Of a stretch of DNA of 63,958 nucleotides, positions 9,349 to 17,875 are shown one piece after another. The stretch comes from Oscillospiraceae bacterium (GTDB lineage Bacteria > Bacillota > Clostridia > Oscillospirales > CAG-272): NCBI GenBank assembly GCA_015064255.1, contig SVSP01000013.1, positions 1 through 63,958 on the forward strand, written 5' to 3'. The stretch's first letter is position 1, and each line of letters begins with the position of its first letter. Under the pieces are notes generated by a model. The model was not told the DNA's origin. It ran no database searches and worked only from the letters and a program-made list of their open reading frames with translations. Made by a program: the position numbers and the translations under genes.

Positions 9349-9691
9349 ATGACGGGTCGTGTTCGCAGACTATTCTTACCGTGTCTTTTCCTTCGCCGCT
9401 TATAGAGTTGTTAAAATCGGTGATGAAAGACATATTTGCCGCTGAATTGGGGAATTTGGTGTTGAGAGCTTCGTCGATAAAGGTCGATTGCGCGATGTCA
9501 AACATAAGCGGGAATGAAATTCTCAGCTGTGCGAAATCACTTCTCGATATCGAGCAGAAGCGGCAAAATCCGGCGGCGTTGGGAAGGCGCCTTGCCTTTT
9601 CGTTTGTGCAGTGCTTGATGTACGATTTGAGCTTTCTGCGAAAAACCGCTTCGCTTTCAAAAACTGCACCGTGTGTTGTGTGTTCGGTCAT
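9335..9691 (-). CDS. Putative terminase small subunit
   Basis: 118 residues from an ATG with an AAAGGAG ribosome site seven bases upstream; the open frame extends further upstream but that part lacks a site. A central segment with FCRFCSISRSDFAQLR looks like a helix-turn-helix for DNA recognition, and the end is acidic. It directly precedes and overlaps the large terminase gene, the usual place for the small subunit. Identity rests mainly on position. Confidence 0.6.
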   Translation of the reverse strand: MTEHTTHGAVFESEAVFRRKLKSYIKHCTNEKARRLPNAAGFCRFCSISRSDFAQLRISFPLMFDIAQSTFIDEALNTKFPNSAANMSFITDFNNSISGEGKDTVRIVCEHDPSCDGE

Positions 9692-9787
9692 TTCCGTTCT
9701 CCTTTCTGTTTTTTTCGGCTGCGAGTATATGATAATACATTTTCGATACGCAAAACATAGCAAAAAGTAGAAAAGAGTATTAAAATA

Positions 9788-9801
9788 CGAACATTTGTTC
9801 G
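9788..9801. promoter_or_regulatory. LexA/SOS-box-like dyad
   Basis: CGAACATTTGTTCG has two perfect 6-bp arms around two bases and is close to the Gram-positive LexA box (CGAAC-N4-GTTCG type). It lies in the divergent region between the phage cassette and rarA, 10 bases upstream of the rarA -35 box. Confidence 0.55.
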
Positions 9802-9811
9802 TGATAAACGG

Positions 9812-9840
9812 TTGACAAATTAATAAATGTGTGATATAAT
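9812..9840 (+). promoter_or_regulatory. Promoter for rarA
   Basis: A perfect TTGACA (9812-9817) and a perfect TATAAT (9835-9840) are spaced 17 bases apart, 74 bases before the rarA start codon. Confidence 0.85.
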
Positions 9841-9914
9841 GTGAATGAATTTGTATTATGCGAAGAAATTTAGGACTAAAATTGTCTAAATAAAGCTTCG
9901 GAAAGAAGAAGTTT

Positions 9915-11162
9915 ATGAATTTTCAAAAAAGACCGCTTGCTGAAATGATGCGGCCGGAAACCTTCGACGATATGGTCGGACAGGCTCATCTTTTCGGAAA
10001 GAACGGTGTTATAAGAAAGATGACGTCGGGTGGGTATCTTCCGAATATGATATTTTTCGGACCTCCCGGTACGGGTAAGACGACGGCGGCGGGAATACTT
10101 GCATCGTCCACCGATATGACTATACACAGACTTAATGCTACGACGGCATCTCTCGCCGACGTAAAAGAGGTCTGTGCGCAGACGGCGTCTGTCTTTGCCT
10201 CAAACGGAATACTCCTTTACCTCGATGAGATACAGTATTTTAATAAAAAACAACAGCAGTCACTTCTTGAATATATAGAGGACGGTCGTATAACTCTTAT
10301 AGCATCGACTACCGAAAATCCGTATATGTACGTTTATAACGCTATCATTTCGCGCTCGGCAGTCTTTGAGTTTAAACCTGTGCCTCCGAAGGATATAGCT
10401 GTCGCTCTGAAAAGAGCACTTGAAAAATTAAACAATGAATACGGATCTGTAAAAATCGCGTCCGATGCGGCACTGAACGCTATCGCTTCTGCGGCGGCAG
10501 GTGACGTGCGAAGATCGCTCAATCTCCTTGAAAATTGCTACTTTGCGGCAGAAAACGAGATAAGCACGGAGATACTTAACTCGATAAATTCGAGCGCGGT
10601 GGGTAATTTCGATAAAGACGGAACAGTTCACTATGATCTGCTCTCCGCACTTCAAAAGTCCATTCGCGGTTCAGATCCCGATGCGACTCTCTTCTACCTC
10701 GCGAGAATTCTTGAAGGCGGAGATCTGCTCGGTGCGTGCAGAAGACTTCAGGTCATAGCGTCAGAGGATATCGGACTTGCGTATCCGATCGCGGCGGCAG
10801 TTACCGATTCCTGCGTTAACAGCGCACTAAGACTCGGTATGCCCGAGGCGGCGATACCTCTTTCACACGCGGCGGCACTTCTTGCGACCTCTCCAAAGTC
10901 AAACAGCGCGCATATAGCGTATGAGGCGGCGCTTGCAGATGTCAGAGCAGGCAAGGGAAGAGATATTCCGGCGGCACTGCGGCAGGTAAGCAATTTTGAC
11001 GGATATAAATATCCGCACGACTATCCCGATCACTATATAAAGCAACAGTATCTCCCCGACGATGTCAAAAACAATAAATATTTCACCTACGGAATAAGCA
11101 AAAATGAGATCGCGGCAAAAGATTACTGGAACCAAATAAAAAAGAAACACGGAGAAAACTGA
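9915..11162 (+). CDS. rarA: Replication-associated recombination protein A (RarA/MgsA)
   Basis: 415 residues, an AAA+ ATPase. Walker A (GPPGTGKT) is at 49-56 and Walker B follows as LLYLDEIQYFNKKQQQ. A sensor-1-like IASTTENP and an AGDVRRSLNLLEN arginine/sensor-2 block are present, followed by the C-terminal DUF3721/tetramerisation region with RLGMPEAAIPLSHAAALLA and the conserved terminal KYPHDYPDHYIKQQYLPD. RarA acts at stalled forks and gaps, linked to DNA repair. A LexA-like dyad upstream would fit damage control. The next gene starts one base after the stop, so it is probably translated from the same transcript. All key residues look intact. Confidence 0.95.
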   Translation: MNFQKRPLAEMMRPETFDDMVGQAHLFGKNGVIRKMTSGGYLPNMIFFGPPGTGKTTAAGILASSTDMTIHRLNATTASLADVKEVCAQTASVFASNGILLYLDEIQYFNKKQQQSLLEYIEDGRITLIASTTENPYMYVYNAIISRSAVFEFKPVPPKDIAVALKRALEKLNNEYGSVKIASDAALNAIASAAAGDVRRSLNLLENCYFAAENEISTEILNSINSSAVGNFDKDGTVHYDLLSALQKSIRGSDPDATLFYLARILEGGDLLGACRRLQVIASEDIGLAYPIAAAVTDSCVNSALRLGMPEAAIPLSHAAALLATSPKSNSAHIAYEAALADVRAGKGRDIPAALRQVSNFDGYKYPHDYPDHYIKQQYLPDDVKNNKYFTYGISKNEIAAKDYWNQIKKKHGEN

Positions 11163-11163
11163 T

Positions 11164-12111
11164 ATGGAAAATATGACACCGCAAAATGAACAGATCTTAA
11201 ACGAGCAGAACCCCGAAGTTTCGGAAAACACTAACGGAAAAGCACCCAAGGAAAAGAAAAAGCGCTTTAAAGAGGGAAGAAGAATCAAGACCATAACACC
11301 GATGAGCATATTTATGCCCTACGTTATGCGTCAGAGATGCGATGCCTGTAACTTTATCAGCGATGAGATCGACATCACCGCAATAGAGGATTACGTCTTC
11401 AAAAAACGTTCCGAAGGCTATAAAAGCTTCGGTATAATGCACGTAATAATCGCGGCATATGTCAGAACTGTTGCAGAAAAACCGGGCGTAAACCGCTTTA
11501 TTCGCGGTCAGAGAATATGGGCAAGAAACAACATCGAGGTAATGCTTACAATCAAAAAAGAGATGAAGCTCAATTCTCCCGATACTGTTATTAAGATCTT
11601 CCCCGAGGCAACAGATACGGCGGCAGACGTTTATAACCGTATAAACGAGCTTGTTAATGAAAATAAGCAGGAGGGCGAAAGCGATTTCGATAAAACTGCG
11701 AAGGCGCTCACCTCTATTCCTGGATTCCTTATCAAGGGCGCGGTAGGTCTTCTTACCTTCCTCGATTATTTCGGACTTCTTCCGAGATTCCTTACAAAGC
11801 TCAGCCCCTTCCACGGCTCGTTCTTTATAACCTCGATGGGCTCGCTCGGAATTCCGCCGATTTACCATCATATCTATAATTTCGGTAACGTGCCCGTGTT
11901 CCTTTCGTTCGGTGCAAAGCAGAGCGAGCTTTATATGGATAGAGACGGAACGGTAAAGGAGCGCAAGACTGTCGGACTCAAGATAGTTACAGACGAGCGT
12001 ATATGCGACGGATATTATTATGCGGCGTTCCTTAAATCTATGAGATTCTACCTTAAAAATCCCGATAAGCTTGACTTCCCGCCCGAAAAAGTAATTCCCG
12101 ATATCGACTAA
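11164..12111 (+). CDS. 2-oxoacid dehydrogenase E2 catalytic-domain-like protein
   Basis: 315 residues resembling only the catalytic domain of dihydrolipoyl acyltransferases, with no lipoyl or subunit-binding domain. The core FITSMGSLGIPPIYHHIYNFG and the following FLSFGAKQ strand are typical. The family's catalytic HXXXDG motif is altered: E278 stands where His is needed, with D282 and G283 kept. So classic acyl transfer from lipoate is doubtful. The N-terminus is polar and Lys/Glu-rich. It is one base from rarA and followed by a lipoprotein gene. The fold is fairly clear; the role is unknown. Confidence 0.75.
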   Translation: MENMTPQNEQILNEQNPEVSENTNGKAPKEKKKRFKEGRRIKTITPMSIFMPYVMRQRCDACNFISDEIDITAIEDYVFKKRSEGYKSFGIMHVIIAAYVRTVAEKPGVNRFIRGQRIWARNNIEVMLTIKKEMKLNSPDTVIKIFPEATDTAADVYNRINELVNENKQEGESDFDKTAKALTSIPGFLIKGAVGLLTFLDYFGLLPRFLTKLSPFHGSFFITSMGSLGIPPIYHHIYNFGNVPVFLSFGAKQSELYMDRDGTVKERKTVGLKIVTDERICDGYYYAAFLKSMRFYLKNPDKLDFPPEKVIPDID

Positions 12112-12138
12112 AATATAATTTATGTAGGAGATTTTGAT

Positions 12139-12405
12139 ATGAAAAAGATATTTGCACTTGTACTTGCAGGTCTTATGCTGATAAGCCTTACAGCCTGCGG
12201 AAATTACGATGTGTTTGATACCGTTTATACTTACGACTATGCGATCGTGTCATTCCCCGACGGAACGGTAGAAACGATAGAGCTCGAACAGTGGACAGAC
12301 TATGAGGGCGAGCAGATACAGATAACAGCCAAGGACGGCACGGTTTATCTTGTAAATTCGGTTAACTGTGTGCTCGTTAAAAAGGGCGATAAAGTAGATA
12401 AATAA
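12139..12405 (+). CDS. Small lipoprotein, function unknown
   Basis: 88 residues. Residues 1-20 are a lipoprotein signal with lipobox Leu-Thr-Ala-Cys. The mature part is about 68 residues, beta-rich, with no known motif. It has a TAGGAG ribosome site, lies 27 bases after the acyltransferase-like gene and is followed by a terminator, so it likely ends the rarA operon. Confidence 0.8.
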   Translation: MKKIFALVLAGLMLISLTACGNYDVFDTVYTYDYAIVSFPDGTVETIELEQWTDYEGEQIQITAKDGTVYLVNSVNCVLVKKGDKVDK

Positions 12406-12410
12406 GAATA

Positions 12411-12458
12411 AAAAACAGATACGGTGAAGATATGAAGATCAGCCGTATCTGTTTTTTT
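12411..12458 (+). terminator. Terminator after the rarA operon
   Basis: A 14-base left arm (AAAAACAGATACGG) pairs with CCGTATCTGTTTTT across an 18-base loop, and the stem runs into seven T. It lies just after the small lipoprotein stop. Confidence 0.85.
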
Positions 12459-12566
12459 GTTTGCAAAAAACAATATCTGAAATAAAAATAACCATTGAAA
12501 AAATCAAGCTGTGGTGATATACTGAACCTGTAAAAACAAAATTCTCTGAAAACAGGGGGAAAATAT

Positions 12567-14987
12567 ATGAAATCTTTAAAAGAAGAGCGTGTTTCTCTTG
12601 ACGGACAATGGTATCTTTCTTACGCATCGGAAAAAGAGATGATAAAGGACGGATATCGTGATAAAAATGATAAAACTCTTTCAACTCCGAAGCTTTTTAA
12701 TATAGAAAGCATAAAAAACTGCGGATACGATCTTGTGGATGCAAGTGTACCGGGAAATTTCGAGCTTGATCTTTGGAAAGCAGGCAGATGCGGCGACCCG
12801 TATTTCGGTACAAACGTTTTTGATATGCAAAAATATGAGGATGTGCATCAGTATTATTTCCGTACGTTTGATTTTTCGGGCAATAAAGAAGGAATGTATA
12901 TTGATTTTGAGGGCATTGATACGGCATCTGAGGTCTTTCTTAACGGAAGACTTATACTCGTATGTGAAAATATGTTTGTTTCGCATACGGTGCTCGTGGA
13001 AGATCATCTTCTTGACGGTGAAAATGAGATCGTTGTACATATAAAACCCGCCGTGCTGTTTACAAGACAGTATGAAACGGATGCAATGCTTTTCCATCAG
13101 CCGTATAACTACTCGTCGCTTCACCTTCGTAAAGCCGCGGGAACGTACGGCTGGGATATCCTTCCGAGGATAGTTTCGGGCGGACTTTGGAGATCAGTTT
13201 CTCTCGTAAAATATAACGATGTGCGCATAAAAGACGTGTTTGCACATACGGTTAAGACAGATATGAAAAACGGCATAGCCGACGTAAGATTCATAGCCGA
13301 AGTCGAACTCGGTGCGGATATAGCGCAGGATTTTTCGCTTGAAATAGACGGCACTTGTGCTGAAAGCTCTTTCCATATTGAAAGTAAGCTCTGGCACACA
13401 AATGCAGTTTTGGGCACAAGAATAGCGAATGCGAAATTCTGGATGCCGCGAAACTACGGAGATGCGAATCTTTATACGGTATGCGTAAAACTGCTTCGCG
13501 GCGGCGAAATTATCGATGAAACCGAACTGAAAATGGGAGTGCGTACAGTATCTCTTGAACGCACCTCGGTAATCGAGCCTGACGGTACTCGTTTCGGAAA
13601 AGGAGAGTTCTGCTTCTATGTTAACTCGCAACCGATTTTCGCGATGGGAACTAACTGGGTACCTGCCGACGCACTTCATTCGCGTGACCGTGAAAGACTC
13701 AAAGAGCTTCTTCCTATGCTCACGGATATCGGCTGTAATATGGTAAGATGTTGGGGCGGAAACGTTTATGAGCACGAGGATTTCTATGATTTCTGCGACG
13801 AAAACGGAATACTCATATGGCAGGATTTTGCGATGGCTTGCGGCGCTTATCCGCAGGACAGTGTCTTTGCCGATAAGCTGCGCGTAGAAGTCGAGCAGAT
13901 CGTGCGTAAATACAGAACACACCCGTCACTCATACTCTGGGCAGGGGATAATGAATGTGATGTGGCGATGGCGCAGTGGGGCGGAACTGTAAAACGCGAC
14001 CCGAATAATAATATTCTTACAAGAAAAGTAATTCCCGACGTTCTCTCCCGCCTTGACCTCACACGTCCGTATCTGCCGTCCTCGCCTTACGTTGATAAGA
14101 CTGCATACGAAAGCAAGCTCCCGACCTCGGAAGATCATACGTGGGGACCCCGCGACTATTTCAAAGGCAATTATTACCGCAATACGATATGCCGTTTTGC
14201 AAGTGAGATAGGCTATCACGGATGCCCCGAGCCCTCTTCGCTGAGAAAATTCATATCCGAAGATAAGCTTTGGAATTGGCGGGAAAAGGATAAAGAATAC
14301 GCAAACGATGAATGGATGGCGCACGCCGCAAGTCCGGAGCATAGAGACGGTGCGGTATATGCTTACCGAATTCCGCTTATGGCAAGCCATATAAAGACGC
14401 TTTTCGGTAAAGAATTTGAGGACCTCGATACCTTTGCCGCGGCAAGCCAAATATCGCAGGCAGAAGCAAAAAAATATTTCATAGAGAAATTCCGAATAGA
14501 GCGTCAGTGGCGAACGGGAATACTCTGGTGGAATCTTGTCGACGGATGGCCGCAGATTTCAGACGCGGTGGTTGACTATTACGGCGCGAAAAAGCTCGCT
14601 TACTCTTATATCCGCCGCGCACAGGAAGCTCTTCAGCTTATGTGCGATGAGCCGTCAGACGGCAAAATTTCGCTCTGCTGTGTGTCCGATCTTCAGAAAT
14701 CGGTAAAGGTAAAATGGAGCGTGAGCGATATATTTGACGGAAGAGAAGTGCTTTGCGGCGAAAACGAAATTATGCCGCATACGACATTTTCCGTCGGAAA
14801 TATTCCATATGCCGACGAAACACCGCACTACTATCTTATGACGTGGAGCTACGAGGCGGACGGAAAAGTGCTGTCTGGCAAAAACCATTTCATCAGCTTT
14901 ATGGAAAAGACGCTTGATATTAAGCAGTACGTAGAAATGATGCGCATAGCAGGCTATGACTCCGAATTTTTCTTTACAAAAAAATAA
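12567..14987 (+). CDS. Beta-mannosidase, glycoside hydrolase family 2
   Basis: 806 residues with GH2 layout: N-terminal jelly roll (VPGNFELDLWKAG, the beta-mannosidase-type opening), immunoglobulin-like domain, TIM barrel (about 330-680), and C-terminal beta domains. E463 in the WAGDNECD motif is the probable acid/base and E547 in ASEIGYHG the probable nucleophile. The MVRCWGGNVYEHEDFYDFCDE segment is typical of beta-mannosidases. No signal peptide is present, so it should be cytoplasmic and remove terminal beta-mannose from imported mannosides or N-glycan cores. It forms its own unit between two terminators. Beta-glucuronidase or beta-galactosidase activity is less likely. Confidence 0.9.
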   Translation: MKSLKEERVSLDGQWYLSYASEKEMIKDGYRDKNDKTLSTPKLFNIESIKNCGYDLVDASVPGNFELDLWKAGRCGDPYFGTNVFDMQKYEDVHQYYFRTFDFSGNKEGMYIDFEGIDTASEVFLNGRLILVCENMFVSHTVLVEDHLLDGENEIVVHIKPAVLFTRQYETDAMLFHQPYNYSSLHLRKAAGTYGWDILPRIVSGGLWRSVSLVKYNDVRIKDVFAHTVKTDMKNGIADVRFIAEVELGADIAQDFSLEIDGTCAESSFHIESKLWHTNAVLGTRIANAKFWMPRNYGDANLYTVCVKLLRGGEIIDETELKMGVRTVSLERTSVIEPDGTRFGKGEFCFYVNSQPIFAMGTNWVPADALHSRDRERLKELLPMLTDIGCNMVRCWGGNVYEHEDFYDFCDENGILIWQDFAMACGAYPQDSVFADKLRVEVEQIVRKYRTHPSLILWAGDNECDVAMAQWGGTVKRDPNNNILTRKVIPDVLSRLDLTRPYLPSSPYVDKTAYESKLPTSEDHTWGPRDYFKGNYYRNTICRFASEIGYHGCPEPSSLRKFISEDKLWNWREKDKEYANDEWMAHAASPEHRDGAVYAYRIPLMASHIKTLFGKEFEDLDTFAAASQISQAEAKKYFIEKFRIERQWRTGILWWNLVDGWPQISDAVVDYYGAKKLAYSYIRRAQEALQLMCDEPSDGKISLCCVSDLQKSVKVKWSVSDIFDGREVLCGENEIMPHTTFSVGNIPYADETPHYYLMTWSYEADGKVLSGKNHFISFMEKTLDIKQYVEMMRIAGYDSEFFFTKK

Positions 14988-15002
14988 AATAAGCGCAAAA
15001 AT

Positions 15003-15028
15003 AACCCGCCGATTTATATCGGCGGGTT
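15003..15028. terminator. Bidirectional terminator
   Basis: An 11-bp perfect stem (AACCCGCCGAT / ATCGGCGGGTT) with a 4-base loop lies between the converging beta-mannosidase and FKBP lipoprotein genes. Confidence 0.85.
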
Positions 15029-15046
15029 GCTTTATGTGTTGTAAAA

Positions 15047-16564
15047 TTATTTTACAGTTACCTGATCAAGAAGCTTTTCAGCGAGAATGTCATACTTGAA
15101 TTCTGTTTCGAGAGTTTCTTTTCCGAAGTAATCTTCAACGCCCTGTACGTCGGTAATTCCGAAGTAGTACATATAGTATGTCTTGTTTTCGTTGTAGAAT
15201 TCTTCGAGCTTGGTGTTGTAGTCCTTCTTTGAGAGAGTAACGCCGAGCTTGTCGAAGAGATATTCGTAAACAAGTCTGGACTTAACGCTCTTGATAGCTG
15301 TTTCCATAGCTGCTGTGTTAGCTTCGGAATAAGACTCTTTATCTACGAGGAGCTCGAATTCGTCCTGTGTATAGTTTCCGATGTCAACCTGTGCTGTGGA
15401 GCTTGAGCTGAGGCTCTGAAGGATAGAAGTGATGTTGCTTTCGAGAGCAGACTTGTATGCCTTCTTGGTTTCGTTCCACGGTACTTCGATGAACTTAGCG
15501 GAATCGATAATAGCTGTGATAGCCATAGATGTACCGAAGTCCTTGTAAAGGTAATCTTCGTAATCCTTGGTTGTTGTGTATTTTTCTTTTGTATGTTTCT
15601 TTACGAAATCGTCTGTCCAGTCGGGAAGAATTTCGATTTCGTCAACGGTAAACGTTACCTTGATAGTTCTGCCTGCGTAATCGGCAAATGCCTTTACATC
15701 CTTGTCTTCGGATTCTGCAACGTCTTCGGGAACTGTGAATTCGATCTCAAACTCTTCGAGCTTTTCCTTGCCGTCGAGAGCTTCAACTATCTTGGAGATT
15801 TCGAAGATAGTATTGAACTTGTCGAATTCTTCGGAAGAGAGGTCGATGGAGAGATCGTCGCTCTTGAAAAGATCTGTGAACTTGGATTTTTCTTTTTCTG
15901 TTTTGTCGTCGGTAGAGTCTTTGTCTTCATCTTCTTTCTTTGCGTCGGGATCGGTGAAAACATAGCTTATATTAGCAAGGAGTTCTTTATTTGTGATGTC
16001 AATAGAGGAACGGGAAATGCTGTTGATGGTTACTTCGAACACTACGATAACGTCCTGAAGCTCAGCGGTGGAATACTTGCTGGGGAATGTAACGGTTACG
16101 TCGACCTTGTCGCCAATCTTCTTGCCTTCGAGCTGTTCTTCGAAGCCCTTGTTGTTGCGTTCTTCGTTCTTAAGGTCGGTGTAAGCACCAACGAAAGTTC
16201 CGGAGCCGAGAACGAGGTCGGATTTTTCAGCGCTCATACCCTTGAGAGTTTCTTCGGAAAGCTTGAGGTCTGCGTTGTCAAGGTCCTTGTGGCTCTTGTA
16301 CGCAAAGTCGATGTTGAGCTTGTCGCCGTTCTGAGAAACAACGTCTGTGCCTTCAAGCTCGACGAAATATTCTTCGCGCGAAGAATCACGGATGTCGAGA
16401 ATAGCGTCGGCTACTTTTTTGAGTATCTTAGCTTCGCTGAGCTCGATCTTCTTGAGATCGCCGATTTCGATGTACTTGTCGTAGTTTTTGTAAGCGTTGC
16501 TGCACGATGTCATAAATGTGCAGAGCATTACAGCGGTGAGGATCAGTGCCAGAATTTTTTTCAT
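15047..16564 (-). CDS. Trigger-factor-like FKBP-domain lipoprotein
   Basis: 505 residues with a lipoprotein signal peptide (lipobox MTSC, C21). Residues about 85-200 resemble the FKBP domain of trigger factor, including LGSGTFVGAYTDL and FEEQLEGKKIGDKVDVTVTF. After an acidic Asp/Glu/Lys linker (about 200-230), a second region ends in LPDWTDDFVKKHT, the type of sequence that follows the FKBP domain in trigger factors, then a long helical C-terminus. It therefore looks like a surface-anchored folding factor or peptidyl-prolyl isomerase outside the membrane, where trigger factor itself does not act. Isomerase activity is inferred, not shown. It is a single-gene unit. Confidence 0.75.
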   Translation of the reverse strand: MKKILALILTAVMLCTFMTSCSNAYKNYDKYIEIGDLKKIELSEAKILKKVADAILDIRDSSREEYFVELEGTDVVSQNGDKLNIDFAYKSHKDLDNADLKLSEETLKGMSAEKSDLVLGSGTFVGAYTDLKNEERNNKGFEEQLEGKKIGDKVDVTVTFPSKYSTAELQDVIVVFEVTINSISRSSIDITNKELLANISYVFTDPDAKKEDEDKDSTDDKTEKEKSKFTDLFKSDDLSIDLSSEEFDKFNTIFEISKIVEALDGKEKLEEFEIEFTVPEDVAESEDKDVKAFADYAGRTIKVTFTVDEIEILPDWTDDFVKKHTKEKYTTTKDYEDYLYKDFGTSMAITAIIDSAKFIEVPWNETKKAYKSALESNITSILQSLSSSSTAQVDIGNYTQDEFELLVDKESYSEANTAAMETAIKSVKSRLVYEYLFDKLGVTLSKKDYNTKLEEFYNENKTYYMYYFGITDVQGVEDYFGKETLETEFKYDILAEKLLDQVTVK

Positions 16565-16735
16565 TTTGTTTTACTCCTTATATTTAAACTAATAGTTAAC
16601 CATAAATAACCACATCATTGTAACACAACATTCCGAATATTTAAAGGGGGTAAAGAACGAATTTACTATTTGGAAACATTTAGGTTACAATTTGTTTATA
16701 TATATAAAACTGTGAAATTATAAGCTCAAGAGTCT

Positions 16736-17821
16736 TTACTCGGAATCGGAGGAAAGACTTTCGCTGTCGTCTTCGGACTCGCTGTTTTCGTCTGTATCGT
16801 TATCGTCGTCAGCGTAAGATTCGTAGGTGGGTGTTTCGTACGGATCGATCATTATTTCCTTGATCTTCGGCCACGCGGCGTACGTTGCCATAAACATACA
16901 AAGACCGACAGTGATAATCAGAGGAAGAACGATTCCGATGGGAACATAGAGCATCATTATATAGATATTAATAACGATGGTAAGTATTATTCCGACCGAT
17001 GCCACAAAATTACGCTTAAATCCGAGGAATGCGAAGATAAGTGCGTTTTTGAATATCTGACGTATTTTCAAATCGAACGTTAGGGTGAGAATGTAAATAT
17101 AAAACCGCATAGAGAAATATACGAGGATCATAAATACCGTTGCCCAGAACATCATATTGTTCATAAAGCTTCCGAGCTTCCCGAAGAAGAATATGAGGTC
17201 ATATACAAGCATAAAGCTGATAAACAGGTCGATAATTCCGATTATAATTCCCTGACGGAGATTTTTCTTTACAGCATACCAGAAATCACGCATAAAGAAT
17301 ATCGGCTCTCCGCGCACGACGTTGCGAAGGATATATGAAGTGCCGATGGATGCGGGTCCGAAAGTGAAGAGAAGCAGAACTGACCCGACTATGAGCGTTG
17401 CCCAAGCAAGCGGCGTTGGAATATCCACTACCGCAGGATTTCCGAAGAATCCCCACAGTGCGGAAAGCGTGGGAGATGCCGCACCGAATTCGTATGCACC
17501 GTAGAGAGGTAAAAATATAGGACTTGTCGGTGAGAGCGCGTGCAGGTGAAAGAGCTTTGCAGGGAAGAGAAGCATTATCAGCAGGGGAAAGTTTGCGATC
17601 AGAAAGGTAATATTGATATAAAATATTCGGGAAAGATTTCTTCCTGCGAGCTTGAAGAAGAAAATGAAATTTCTCGGAGCATTTCTGTCGTCTTCTGTTA
17701 TTTCTTTTCCGTCGCGCGAATAGAAGATGTCAAACAGATTTTTTCTTTTCTTTTTCTGCGGGGCAGATTCCTCATATCCGTCGTGAGAGCTTCGCGACAT
17801 ATTCGGATACTGTTTTTTCAA
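16736..17821 (-). CDS. DUF624/YesL-like multi-span membrane protein
   Basis: 361 residues. About six transmembrane helices lie between residues 50 and 320, with a long polar N-terminus (Lys/Arg-rich) and an acidic Ser/Asp/Glu C-terminal tail. The central FGPASIGTSYILRNVVRGEP followed by a FWYAVKKNLRQG segment is the hallmark of the DUF624 family. B. subtilis YesL sits in a rhamnogalacturonan gene cluster, but function is not established. The start is probably TTG, since AAGGATGTGA lies seven bases upstream and no ATG has a better site. It lies 54 bases downstream of another membrane gene. Confidence 0.7.
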   Translation of the reverse strand: MKKQYPNMSRSSHDGYEESAPQKKKRKNLFDIFYSRDGKEITEDDRNAPRNFIFFFKLAGRNLSRIFYINITFLIANFPLLIMLLFPAKLFHLHALSPTSPIFLPLYGAYEFGAASPTLSALWGFFGNPAVVDIPTPLAWATLIVGSVLLLFTFGPASIGTSYILRNVVRGEPIFFMRDFWYAVKKNLRQGIIIGIIDLFISFMLVYDLIFFFGKLGSFMNNMMFWATVFMILVYFSMRFYIYILTLTFDLKIRQIFKNALIFAFLGFKRNFVASVGIILTIVINIYIMMLYVPIGIVLPLIITVGLCMFMATYAAWPKIKEIMIDPYETPTYESYADDDNDTDENSESEDDSESLSSDSE

Positions 17822-17875
17822 ATAATATCACATCCTTGATTGTTTAAGTAGTCGTTATTATATTTAAAGGTAATT

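Larger units (their letters stand above)
4393..9691 (-). mobile_element. Isolated phage head and DNA-packaging cassette
   Basis: Seven leftward genes, all intact and closely spaced or overlapping, run terS-like, terL, small membrane protein, portal, scaffold-like, coat, gp4-like adaptor. This is the P22-type head order, which needs no maturation protease. Nothing recognisable for integration, replication, tail, baseplate or lysis flanks it: DUF362 lies on one side and rarA on the other. No attachment-site repeat was spotted by eye. It could be a prophage remnant, a satellite, or a domesticated capsid module. Confidence 0.75.

Noticed and set aside
4393-9691. Complete prophage
   Set aside because: No integrase, repressor, replication, tail or lysis genes, and no att repeats were found.
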